6,271 nucleotides of DNA from Flavobacteriales bacterium UBA4474 (GTDB lineage: Bacteria; Bacteroidota; Bacteroidia; Flavobacteriales_D; Sanyastnellaceae). Positions 1 through 6,062 of the stretch are shown here, one piece after another. The stretch lies in assembly GCA_002389295.1 (NCBI GenBank), contig DGOE01000156.1, forward strand, positions 1 through 6,271, read 5' to 3'. Position numbers and translations under genes: made by a program. How positions within the stretch are numbered: position 1 is the stretch's first letter; the number at the start of each line of letters is the position of its first letter. Below the pieces are notes generated by a model. It was given only the letters and a program-made list of their open reading frames with translations. It did not search any database and was not told where the DNA came from.

Positions 1-504
1 CCGGTCCTCTATGGACCAGGCCCATCCGCCCCGAGCACCGTGCCGGGACCATCCAATCCAACGCAAATCCAGTTGGCCCGCCGTTAAGTTTCCGGCCAAT
101 TGGTCTGATACCGCCCTGCGCTCAGCGAGCGTCCAGGTGGTCTCACTTCCAAACATGTCCAGGAGCCGGGTGCCATCGAGCAGCGGCGTCTGAATGTTCA
201 CGCCCCCCTCAAATCCGCTCATGAACCTCACCCGCCCTGACTTCCGCATGGCCCTGCGGGCGCGGCGGCTGAGCGAATCGCGTTCGGCCTTTGTGCTCCA
301 AACGCGGTCTGTGTATGGCTTGTCGGAGGCCAACAATGACATATTGACCCCAATGGCATGGTGCCCCACTGCCGTAATGCCGGGAATGGGACTGCCGAGC
401 AAATCCACACCAGCTTGTGCCGCCACTTGCTGGGGACACAACATCAACATCAGGCTTAGCCGCACCAGAAAGCCAAAGCCTTGTGGCCGGATCATCGAGA
501 ACAT
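1..504 (-). CDS. Exported protein of unknown function, C-terminus beyond window
   Basis: The reading frame is open from an ATG at 504 to the window edge, giving 168 residues without a stop. Residues 1-31 look like a signal peptide: arginines at 6 and 15, a hydrophobic stretch (LVRLSLMLML) and a likely signal peptidase I site after the VAAQA segment. The mature part starts with G/L/I/P-rich sequence (DLLGSPIPGITAVGHHAIGV), then a basic stretch around residues 72-93 (RARRAMRKSG), then aromatic-rich segments such as LRWIGWSRHG and GWAWSIEDR. The overall look resembles the large outer-membrane or periplasmic barrel-like proteins of Bacteroidota (DUF5723-like), but this is an impression from pattern, not a family assignment. 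It starts 4 bp after the ilvE stop, so cotranscription is likely. An alternative start is the in-frame ATG at 495. A GGAGGG lies about 15 nt before the first ATG, inside ilvE. Confidence 0.7.
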   Translation of the reverse strand, partial: MFSMIRPQGFGFLVRLSLMLMLCPQQVAAQAGVDLLGSPIPGITAVGHHAIGVNMSLLASDKPYTDRVWSTKAERDSLSRRARRAMRKSGRVRFMSGFEGGVNIQTPLLDGTRLLDMFGSETTWTLAERRAVSDQLAGNLTAGQLDLRWIGWSRHGARGGWAWSIEDR

Positions 505-508
505 GGCC

Positions 509-1573
509 TTAAAGTACCACCCTCCAACCGAAAATATCCTCGCCCCTTCCGCGGCGGATATCATCCAGCGACTTGGCCAAGTCGGGCATCCACCTCCACC
601 CCTCCACTGGCGGGAGGTCGCGGTCACCTGAGGCAAATCCTATGGTTTCAATGGCGGTCATGGTGGCGGCTGTGCCGACCCCAAAGGCCTCAGTCAGCGC
701 ACCGGATTCGGCTGCCGCCTTGAGCTCGGCCACGGGGACCTTGCGCTCCTCAATTTCCATCCCCTTTTGGGCAGCCAGACGCAACACAGAATCACGGGTC
801 ACGCCCGCCAGCACCGTATCACCCAAGCTGGGCGACACCAGCTTTCCATCCATGACGAACATGACATTCATGGTGCCGCTTTCCTCGATGTATTTGTGCT
901 CGACGGCATCCGTCCACAAGATCTGGTCGTAGCCTTGCTCCCGGGCCATGGCCGTCGGCTTGAGGCTTGCCGCATAATTGCCGGCTGCCTTGGCATAGCC
1001 CGTTCCACCCGGCGCTGCCCGCGTGAAGGCCGTTTCCACTTTCACCTTGACGTTGCCCTTGTAGTAGGCCCCCACTGGGCATGAAAAGATCATGAACCGG
1101 TAGTTGGCACTGGGCTTTACACCTACGTGGGCCTCTGAGGCAAACATGAACGGGCGGACGTATAGCGAACTTTCATTGCCATCGGGAACCCAATTCTTGT
1201 CTGTTTTGACCAGCTCGGTCAAAGCGCTCAAAAACAACCCTTCATCTACCGAGGGCATGCACATGCGCTCGGCACTTTCGTTGAACCGACGGATATTCTC
1301 CATGGGCCTGAACAGGGCCACTTCGCCATCGGGCTGGCGAAACACTTTCATGCCTTCAAAAATGGCCTGACCATAGTGCAGCACCATCGCTGCTGGACTC
1401 ATGACCAAATCACCATATGGCTCAATGGCCCCAGCACTCCAACGTCCGTCTGCGAAATCCATCCTGAATTGGTGATCGGAAAAAACACTTCCGAAAACAG
1501 GGTTATTCAGGTCAACCGAATCCAATCTCGATTCGGGTGAGAGATGTATATCAAAAAGGGTCGTCGTCATCAT
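509..1573 (-). CDS. ilvE: Branched-chain amino acid aminotransferase (PLP fold type IV)
   Basis: Cytoplasmic PLP enzyme that interconverts leucine, isoleucine and valine with their 2-oxo acids, using glutamate/2-oxoglutarate. The 354-residue product has the usual length of the long (human BCAT-like) branch. Visible motifs: LHYGQAIFEGMKVFR at residues 66-80; LYVRPFMFAS at 137-146; GGTGYAKAAGNYA, where K195 is the expected Schiff-base lysine; YIEESGTMN around 228-236, which binds the cofactor; and a late GTAATMT phosphate-binding segment near 300. Nothing essential looks missing. I chose the ATG at 1573 (a second ATG follows at 1570) because the longer frame would begin at a TTG at 1609, which lies inside the promoter -7 box. 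The gene has its own promoter just upstream and is followed after 4 bp by an exported-protein gene. No other branched-chain pathway gene is present in the window. Confidence 0.95.
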   Translation of the reverse strand: MMTTTLFDIHLSPESRLDSVDLNNPVFGSVFSDHQFRMDFADGRWSAGAIEPYGDLVMSPAAMVLHYGQAIFEGMKVFRQPDGEVALFRPMENIRRFNESAERMCMPSVDEGLFLSALTELVKTDKNWVPDGNESSLYVRPFMFASEAHVGVKPSANYRFMIFSCPVGAYYKGNVKVKVETAFTRAAPGGTGYAKAAGNYAASLKPTAMAREQGYDQILWTDAVEHKYIEESGTMNVMFVMDGKLVSPSLGDTVLAGVTRDSVLRLAAQKGMEIEERKVPVAELKAAAESGALTEAFGVGTAATMTAIETIGFASGDRDLPPVEGWRWMPDLAKSLDDIRRGRGEDIFGWRVVL

Positions 1574-1606
1574 GGGCCTGTCATTTAGGTCACTCCTAGC
1601 ACAATG

Positions 1607-1636
1607 CAAAAATACGCACCGGAAAAATGAGTCAAA
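1607..1636 (-). promoter_or_regulatory. Bacteroidetes-type promoter of ilvE
   Basis: Read on the minus strand, TTTG (1633-1636) is followed after 18 bases by TATTTTTG (1607-1614). This is an exact match to the TTTG / TAnnTTTG pattern known for the primary sigma factor of Bacteroidetes. It lies in the 37-bp gap between the response regulator stop and ilvE, with 33 bases between the -7 box and the ilvE ATG. The start site is predicted a few bases downstream of 1607; it is inferred, not measured. Confidence 0.75.
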
Positions 1637-1646
1637 CAGCTATAAA

Positions 1647-2321
1647 TCAGCGTGCTTGACCGAACAGGAATCGGTTTGGACTCACCAATCCCGACTGAAC
1701 TGCATACATCACAACCGAAGCTGTGTTGTTTACGCCCAGTTTTTGGAGGATGTTTCGCCGGTGGGTGGTCACCGTGTGCGTGCTGACAAAAAGGCGCTCA
1801 GAAATCTGCGGGTTGGTAAAACCCTCCGCAATCAGCCGAATTACTTCCAATTCTCGTTTACTTAAACTCACCCCGGCACAGCTCGGATCTACCACGTCCA
1901 GAGACTCCAAGTCAATGCCCTCCTCGCGGATGGCCTCCAAAATCTGACCACAATAAAATTTGCGGCCCCGGTGCGTTTCCTTCACCGCTTCCACGATTTC
2001 CAGCAGGTCACAGTCCTTTTTGACGTACCCATCGAGGCCAGCGCGCAAGGCGTGTACCAACGTGGTGCCCGTTTGGGCGTCCGTCAATGCCAGGATGCGC
2101 AGGCGGCCTTTGGCCTTCAATTTCACAATGGTCTCGACAGAAAAGCCGTCCGCCACAAAGTCCAACACCACCACATCTGGAGAAAAATGATCCACCAGTT
2201 CCATCAACTCCCCCTCGTTGCGCGCATGCCCAACCACCTCGTCCAGGCCGTGGGACCTGAGCGTGGCATGCAGGCCACAAGAGGCCAATTCATGGCTATC
2301 GGCGATGAGGATGCGGGGCAT
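1647..2321 (-). CDS. NarL/FixJ-family response regulator with LuxR-type HTH
   Basis: A 224-residue two-domain regulator. The receiver domain spans about residues 1-120: D8 in the acidic pocket (LIADSHELA), phospho-acceptor D54 in VVVLDF, the conserved T80 in LALT, and a lysine in YVKKD (101/102). The usual second acidic residue after D8 is a serine (S9). A linker of about 30 residues follows. The LuxR-type helix-turn-helix covers about 152-212, with LSKRELEVIRLIAEGFTNPQI and the recognition-helix region VSTHTVTTHRRNILQKLGV. It most likely binds DNA as a dimer after phosphorylation. No histidine kinase gene lies in the window, so it is an orphan here and its targets are unknown. Start: the ATG at 2321 is directly preceded by AAGGAA; the longer frame begins at a TTG at 2351, which falls inside the promoter -7 box. 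It is the only gene between rnz and ilvE and has its own promoter. Confidence 0.93.
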   Translation of the reverse strand: MPRILIADSHELASCGLHATLRSHGLDEVVGHARNEGELMELVDHFSPDVVVLDFVADGFSVETIVKLKAKGRLRILALTDAQTGTTLVHALRAGLDGYVKKDCDLLEIVEAVKETHRGRKFYCGQILEAIREEGIDLESLDVVDPSCAGVSLSKRELEVIRLIAEGFTNPQISERLFVSTHTVTTHRRNILQKLGVNNTASVVMYAVQSGLVSPNRFLFGQAR

Positions 2322-2348
2322 TTCCTTATTCAGACTGAATCCAGATAA

Positions 2349-2378
2349 CAAAATTACATGAATCGTACGGACTTCACA
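2349..2378 (-). promoter_or_regulatory. Bacteroidetes-type promoter of the response regulator
   Basis: On the minus strand TAATTTTG (2349-2356) fits the TAnnTTTG -7 consensus exactly. TGTG (2375-2378), a three-of-four match to TTTG, lies 18 bases upstream, the same spacing as in the ilvE promoter. There are 27 bases between the -7 box and the ATG at 2321. The weaker upstream element would suit a promoter that needs an activator, which is an inference. Confidence 0.65.
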
Positions 2379-2392
2379 TCCCCCGAAATACC

Positions 2393-2421
2393 CAACGGGT
2401 TGTAATCTTCAACAACGGGTT
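2393..2421. repeat. Two direct 9-bp repeats, 20 bp apart, upstream of the response regulator promoter
   Basis: CAACGGGTT occurs at 2393-2401 and again at 2413-2421 on the plus strand, a period of exactly 20 bp or about two helical turns. The first copy is intergenic. The second overlaps the last codons of rnz. Both lie just upstream of the -33 element of the response regulator promoter, roughly 50 and 70 bp before the predicted start site, where an activator could bind. Function is inferred from position only. Confidence 0.4.
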
Positions 2422-3332
2422 TGAACCTCCAAAATGAGGCCGTCAACAGCTGCTACGGTTTCCGGAAACACAGCCTGGGCCTCTTTGAGTAAATCCTCTG
2501 GCCCCTCGTATCGGGCAGAAACATGTCCGATCACCAACTGCCCCACCCCGGCCTCCAATGCCAGCCGCCCAGCCTGCCGCGCCGTGGTGTGGTAGGTCTT
2601 TTCGGCCCGCGCCTTCATGGCATCCAAAAAGGTGGCTTCGTGGTAGAGCAAGTCCACCCCCTTCACCCATTCGGCGACCTGCTTCCAGTATCGGGTGTCT
2701 GCCGCAAAAGCATAACTCCTTGAAGCGGGGACGGGGTGGCAGGCATCCGCAAACAAGATCTGGGTGCCATCTTCTCTGTGGACGTCCTCACCGCGCTTGA
2801 GGGCGAGCACCTCCGAAGGTTGCAAGTCCCACTTGCGCACCTCCGCCCTTTTGACCCCGGGCTCGCGCGGTTGCTCGCGCAGCAGAAATCCCGTCGTGGG
2901 AATCCTGTGCCGTACAGGAAAACTCTCGAGGCGCACCGAACCATCTTCAAACAAGACCTCGGGCGCCTCGGTGGAGGTGGGATGAAAAATAATGGGGAAG
3001 CCACGCACCGTTTCGCCGGCGGCTTCCTGGGCGGCCAAAAGGCCTTGCAGTGCAGGGGGGCCATACAGGTGCAAGTCGCGGGTCCTGCCCAACAGGTTAA
3101 ACGTGGAGATCAGGCCGAATAGACCAAAATAATGGTCTCTGTGCATGTGGCTGATCGCAATGTGGTCGATGCGCATCATCCGGATGCGCCCATGCCTCAG
3201 GGCGATTTGCGTCCCTTCTCCGCAATCAAACAAAAACTGCTTTTCATGCACATTCACCAATTGCGCCGTCGGATTTCGACCGGGCAAAGGCAAGGCTGCT
3301 CCACAGCCCAGAATGTGCACATCAAACCTCAA
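2409..3332 (-). CDS. rnz: Ribonuclease Z (tRNA 3'-processing endonuclease)
   Basis: A 307-residue metallo-beta-lactamase-fold nuclease that removes 3' trailers from tRNA precursors, with two zinc ions at its active site. The metal ligands are all visible: the HxHxDH motif HMHRDH (H62, H64, D66, H67), H142 in VRHRIPTTGF, D212 in FAADTRY and H270 in IGHVSARY. The family motifs YHEATF (230-235) and YHTTARQAG (H248) are also present, and length is normal for the family. The start is unusual: the only candidate that keeps the family N-terminus (MxFxVxILG) is a TTG at 3332, because no in-frame ATG lies between it and the stop of the upstream gene. The GTG at codon 5 is a poorer alternative. The gap to the upstream gene is 18 bp, in the same frame, with no clear ribosome binding site. 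It is probably cotranscribed with the genes before it. Confidence 0.95.
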   Translation of the reverse strand: MRFDVHILGCGAALPLPGRNPTAQLVNVHEKQFLFDCGEGTQIALRHGRIRMMRIDHIAISHMHRDHYFGLFGLISTFNLLGRTRDLHLYGPPALQGLLAAQEAAGETVRGFPIIFHPTSTEAPEVLFEDGSVRLESFPVRHRIPTTGFLLREQPREPGVKRAEVRKWDLQPSEVLALKRGEDVHREDGTQILFADACHPVPASRSYAFAADTRYWKQVAEWVKGVDLLYHEATFLDAMKARAEKTYHTTARQAGRLALEAGVGQLVIGHVSARYEGPEDLLKEAQAVFPETVAAVDGLILEVQTRC

Positions 3333-3350
3333 AGGCCCGCGGGCACCCGA

Positions 3351-4136
3351 TCAGCGAACAGAAGTAACCCGGAGAACCTCTCTTCCTTTGGCAGAAACCA
3401 ACTCGAGAAAGTACAGGCCTTCAGGCAAGCCGTCGACCACGACCTCTTCGCGAGAAGAACGCGGCGTCCATTCGCGCAGACGCTGGCCATCTGCTGACCA
3501 CAAGGTCGCCTGGCTGCCTTCCGCTCCGGTCAAGGTGAACTGGCCATTGTGCGGGTTTGGAAATACTGCAGGTGCCGTGACTTCCATCTGTCCGATGCCA
3601 TCCACTTCACCCAAGATGGGGAATGGGAAACCCGAAAAACTAAAGGGCGTCGCCAATGGGAAACCAAAGACCGTGGCCCAGACCTGGACCTCGAGGCTCA
3701 GCATGAATTCACCTGCCACAGTAGGGACTCCCGTAAAGGCCGCACAATACTGCCCCCCACCCAAGAACGTGCAAGGGTCCACGCAATCACCCAAGTTGTT
3801 GCATGCGTAGCTCAAGCCCGCATCAATGAAGTCAAGCGTATCCCCTGAAATCGTATCCACCAACAACACTGATGAGATGACGACGGAATCAATGGGGGCA
3901 TCCAATGGTGTCTCCGGCACGACCTCTGAAGCGAATGACGGCACCAACAAGTGCACATCATCGGCGTAGTCCAAGCCCAACTCAGCGACATCGAAAAAAG
4001 TCTCGACGCCATCTGGAGCCAAGCCCCAAGGCTCCGCGCCAAAATCAACTTCTTCGGGGTCACACTGCGCAAAACTGGCACCTGCGGCCATCAAAAATGA
4101 CGCCACCAGGGCGAAACGAAACGAATAAAAGTTCAT
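3351..4136 (-). CDS. Secreted T9SS type A sorting-domain protein
   Basis: A 261-residue exported protein. Residues 1-23 form a signal peptide (hydrophobic run FALVASFLMAAGA, cleavage likely after SFA, before QCDPEE). The mature middle region is acidic and contains cysteines at 112, 118, 122 and 131 plus C25. GLSYACNN followed by GGGQYCAAFTGVPTVAGEF (residues 107-143) resembles putative Ig-like (He_PIG-type) repeats, where a GxPxxAG motif is typical. The last ~75 residues are a T9SS type A sorting domain: VFPNPHNGQFTL (191-202), then LWSADGQRL, then VDGLPEGLYFLEL, ending in a basic RVTSVR. Cargo of this type crosses the outer membrane and has the tail removed, with release or attachment to the surface. 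The binding partner is unknown. It lies 14 bp after the STAS gene and 18 bp before rnz, an unexpected place for a secreted protein. The start is the ATG at 4136. Confidence 0.9.
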   Translation of the reverse strand: MNFYSFRFALVASFLMAAGASFAQCDPEEVDFGAEPWGLAPDGVETFFDVAELGLDYADDVHLLVPSFASEVVPETPLDAPIDSVVISSVLLVDTISGDTLDFIDAGLSYACNNLGDCVDPCTFLGGGQYCAAFTGVPTVAGEFMLSLEVQVWATVFGFPLATPFSFSGFPFPILGEVDGIGQMEVTAPAVFPNPHNGQFTLTGAEGSQATLWSADGQRLREWTPRSSREEVVVDGLPEGLYFLELVSAKGREVLRVTSVR

Positions 4137-4150
4137 AGGTATGGGTTGAT

Positions 4151-4513
4151 TCAGAGATCGCGTTCGACTTCTTCCATGAAGACGAATTCAATGGCTTCGT
4201 CCACGGTAGGGACGATTTTAAGGACATTGTCCAACTGACTGATAGAAACGAGCTTGGCGACTGTAGGTTGGAGGCCACAGAGCACAAAGGTGCCCTGCGC
4301 ATCCCGACAGCCCCGGTGCCCAATCAAAACGGCACTCAATCCACTGGAGTCAATGTACCGTGTTTCGGAAAGGTCAAGGACCATGTTGCGGTGCCCCTCC
4401 TTGTTGGCGAGCACGAGTTCACCTTTGAGTTCAGGAGCGCAGAGGGCATCCAGCTTCTCCACCTTGGACGTCACGACGACCACCTTCTCCTGCTTATCGA
4501 CTTCAAATTTCAT
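4151..4513 (-). CDS. STAS-domain protein, putative anti-sigma factor antagonist
   Basis: A single-domain protein of 120 residues matching the full length of SpoIIAA/RsbV-like STAS proteins. The diagnostic segment is MVLDLSETRYIDSSGLSAVL: D55-S56-S57-G58, where S57 aligns with the serine phosphorylated by the partner kinase in SpoIIAA. Upstream beta strands (KVVVVTSKVEKLD) and the later FVLCGLQPTVAKLVSISQLDNVLKI helix/strand region are also typical. In characterised systems such a protein in its unphosphorylated state binds an anti-sigma kinase and frees a sigma factor. Neither a kinase nor a sigma factor gene is seen here, so the partner is unknown. I chose the ATG at 4513; the longer frame uses a TTG at 4546 that overlaps the pyrB stop. 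GGAGGA lies 14 nt upstream. The gap to pyrB is 29 bp. Confidence 0.92.
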   Translation of the reverse strand: MKFEVDKQEKVVVVTSKVEKLDALCAPELKGELVLANKEGHRNMVLDLSETRYIDSSGLSAVLIGHRGCRDAQGTFVLCGLQPTVAKLVSISQLDNVLKIVPTVDEAIEFVFMEEVERDL

Positions 4514-4532
4514 GGCACGAATCAGTATCCTC

Positions 4533-4563
4533 CGAAAATAGGTCAATCCTCCGACCCACCCAA
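4533..4563 (-). promoter_or_regulatory. Possible internal promoter before the STAS gene
   Basis: On the minus strand TATTTTCG (4533-4540) matches the Bacteroidetes -7 element TAnnTTTG at all but one position. A TTG (4561-4563) lies 20 bases upstream. It overlaps the end of pyrB and could let the STAS, T9SS cargo and rnz genes be expressed apart from the pyr genes. The match is imperfect, so this is tentative. Confidence 0.3.
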
Positions 4564-5487
4564 TCTCCCGGCAAGCAAGTACAACACAGCCATTCTCACC
4601 GCCACACCATTCTCCACCTGGTCCAAAATGATGGCATCTTCACGATCAGCCACCTCTGAAGCTATTTCTACGCCTCGGTTCATGGGTCCTGGGTGCAAAA
4701 CGATGGGCGCGCTGTCCAGCCGGTCCATCCGCTCTGCAGTCAAGCCATATTGTGCATGATATTCCTCTAGACTTGGGAAAAAGGGCACTTCTGCACCCTG
4801 CCTTTCGAGTTGAATGCGCAGCACATTGGCCACATCGCACCACCCGAGCGCGGCATCCATGTCGTGCTCCACCTTCACACCGAGGGACGAAAAGTGCTTC
4901 GGAATCAGCGGAACCGGTCCACACACCATCACTTCTGCCCCCAACAATTGGAGACAGCGGACGTTGGACAACGCGACCCTGCTGTGTCGGATGTCTCCAA
5001 AGATGCAGACCTTCTTGCCCTCCAAGGTGCCCAACCGCTCTGTGAGCGTAAAGCAATCCAACAGCGCCTGGGTGGGGTGCTCATGGGTGCCATCTCCGGC
5101 ATTGATAATGGGGACGCCGATTTTGCTGGCCAAATAGTGGGCCGCACCGGGGTGTGGGTGGCGCAAGACCACCATGTCCACCTTCATCGCCAGAATGTTG
5201 CGCACCGTATCGGCCAGCGTTTCGCCCTTCTTCACGCTGGACGAAGCGGCAGAGAAATTCACCACATCGGCACTCAGGCGCTTTTGGGCCAATTCAAAGC
5301 TCAACCGCGTCCTTGTGCTGTTTTCAAAAAAGAGGTTGGCCACGGTCAGGTCCCGGAGACTCGGTACCTTTTTGATGGGCCGGTTGATCACATCCTTGAA
5401 TTCCTTGGCCGTCTGAAATATGACGTCCACATCGTCCCGGCTCAAGCCCCTGATGCCCAAAAGGTGTGGATGTGAGAACGACGCCAT
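4543..5487 (-). CDS. pyrB: Aspartate carbamoyltransferase catalytic subunit
   Basis: Catalyses carbamoyl phosphate + L-aspartate to N-carbamoyl-L-aspartate + phosphate, the first committed step of pyrimidine synthesis. The 314-residue length is standard. The carbamoyl-phosphate site STRTR is at 57-61 (FFENSTRTRLSF). The mobile SSSVKKGE loop is at 82-89, with K86/K87 reaching the active site of the neighbouring subunit. DGTHEHPTQ is at 132-140, RIQLER at 224-229 (aspartate binding), and LHPGPMNRGVEI at 264-275. No residue of the active site looks lost. The ATG at 5487 gives a normal N-terminus (HLLGIRGLSRDDVDVIF). It starts 3 bp after the pyrR stop, so the two are almost certainly cotranscribed and probably translationally coupled. 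No pyrI regulatory-subunit gene follows, so the enzyme is likely a catalytic trimer or works with a subunit encoded elsewhere. Confidence 0.97.
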   Translation of the reverse strand: MASFSHPHLLGIRGLSRDDVDVIFQTAKEFKDVINRPIKKVPSLRDLTVANLFFENSTRTRLSFELAQKRLSADVVNFSAASSSVKKGETLADTVRNILAMKVDMVVLRHPHPGAAHYLASKIGVPIINAGDGTHEHPTQALLDCFTLTERLGTLEGKKVCIFGDIRHSRVALSNVRCLQLLGAEVMVCGPVPLIPKHFSSLGVKVEHDMDAALGWCDVANVLRIQLERQGAEVPFFPSLEEYHAQYGLTAERMDRLDSAPIVLHPGPMNRGVEIASEVADREDAIILDQVENGVAVRMAVLYLLAGRLGGSED

Positions 5488-5490
5488 GCC

Positions 5491-6039
5491 CTATGTAGGA
5501 TTGCTTAATTCCACCCTGTCTTCGCCACCGTCGTGGTCTGACCACAACACCTTGACCCGCTGACTGTCCAAACTGTCTACGCTTCTGCCCACATACTTCG
5601 CCTCAATCGGCAATTCACGGCTGAACCGCCGATCGATGAGCACCGCCAATTCCATGGTGGTTGGGCGCCCGTGCGCCAACAGTGCATCCATGGCTGCGCG
5701 GATGGTCCGCCCGGTATACAGCACATCGTCTACGACGACGACCCGCAATTCTTCCACCGTAAAATTCAAATTGGTCGCCGCAGCCTGCAGGGGCTGGCCG
5801 CGCCGCCTGAAGTCGTCCCGAAAGAACGTGATGTCGAGCTCACCGCAACGTGGTCGTGTACCACCGAGGATTTCCTGAATCCGTGTGCTGAGCCGAGATG
5901 CCAAGTGAATGCCCCTCGGTTGCACACCAATGAGGGCACTTTCGGAAAAATCTCCGTGCTCCTCCACCAATTGATGGGCGAGGCGATCGAGTGTCAACCG
6001 AAACTGAAGTGGGTTGATGAGGAGCTTCGCTGGACCCAT
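5491..6039 (-). CDS. pyrR: PyrR-type phosphoribosyltransferase / pyr regulator
   Basis: A 182-residue type I phosphoribosyltransferase of the PyrR family. The PRPP-binding loop VVVVDDVLYTGRT is at residues 100-112 and is nearly identical to PyrR. Other PyrR features: IGVQPRGIHLA (37-47), LDITFFRDDF (68-77) and LAVLIDRRFSRELPIEAKYVG (131-151). In Bacillus, PyrR binds the leader of pyr mRNA in response to UMP and has weak uracil phosphoribosyltransferase activity. Whether this homologue regulates by RNA binding is not shown by the sequence. Its place directly before pyrB supports a pyrimidine role. The start is the ATG at 6039; the frame extends to a TTG at 6051, but that TTG is part of the -7 promoter box. 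If that box is used, the 5' leader is only a few bases. Confidence 0.93.
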   Translation of the reverse strand: MGPAKLLINPLQFRLTLDRLAHQLVEEHGDFSESALIGVQPRGIHLASRLSTRIQEILGGTRPRCGELDITFFRDDFRRRGQPLQAAATNLNFTVEELRVVVVDDVLYTGRTIRAAMDALLAHGRPTTMELAVLIDRRFSRELPIEAKYVGRSVDSLDSQRVKVLWSDHDGGEDRVELSNPT

Positions 6040-6048
6040 GTTGCGGCG

Positions 6049-6056
6049 CAAAAATA
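6049..6056 (-). promoter_or_regulatory. Promoter -7 box of pyrR
   Basis: TATTTTTG on the minus strand is an exact TAnnTTTG match and is identical to the box before ilvE. The -33 position falls inside the terminator stem (GGGT at 6075-6078 for an 18-base spacer) and does not resemble TTTG. Only 9 bases separate the box from the pyrR ATG, so the transcript would be nearly leaderless. Confidence 0.5.
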
Positions 6057-6062
6057 GGCGAT

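Noticed and set aside
209..439. Minus-strand open frame of 76 codons at the left end
   Set aside because: It overlaps the longer open frame 1-504, which has a signal peptide, runs to the edge without a stop and starts right after ilvE.
1574..1609. N-terminal extension of ilvE from a TTG at 1609
   Set aside because: The TTG is the end of an exact TAnnTTTG promoter box, and the extension adds 12 residues unlike the family. The same logic removes the TTG starts at 2351 (response regulator) and 6051 (pyrR).
2391..2401. Hairpin ACCC-GTT-GGGT (minus strand) as an rnz terminator
   Set aside because: The stem is only 4 bp and is not followed by a T-run. I keep the sequence as part of the direct repeat instead.
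3335..3344. Perfect 10-bp palindrome GCCCGCGGGC between the T9SS gene and rnz
   Set aside because: It has no loop and no T-run, so it is not a terminator. A single short GC palindrome in GC-rich DNA is not enough to claim an operator.
3145..3810. Long plus-strand open frame of 221 codons
   Set aside because: It lies antisense across rnz and the T9SS protein, both of which show clear family motifs. Its product is S/T/P/R-rich with no recognisable domain, as expected for a GC-rich shadow frame.
4062..4136. Lipoprotein signal for the T9SS protein (cysteine 25 just after the cleavage region)
   Set aside because: The residues before the cysteine (SFAQ) do not fit a lipobox, which needs a small residue directly before the cysteine. 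Ordinary signal peptidase I cleavage after SFA fits better.
4810..5475. Long plus-strand open frame of 221 codons
   Set aside because: Fully antisense to pyrB, whose active-site motifs are intact. The product has no domain and is arginine- and histidine-rich.
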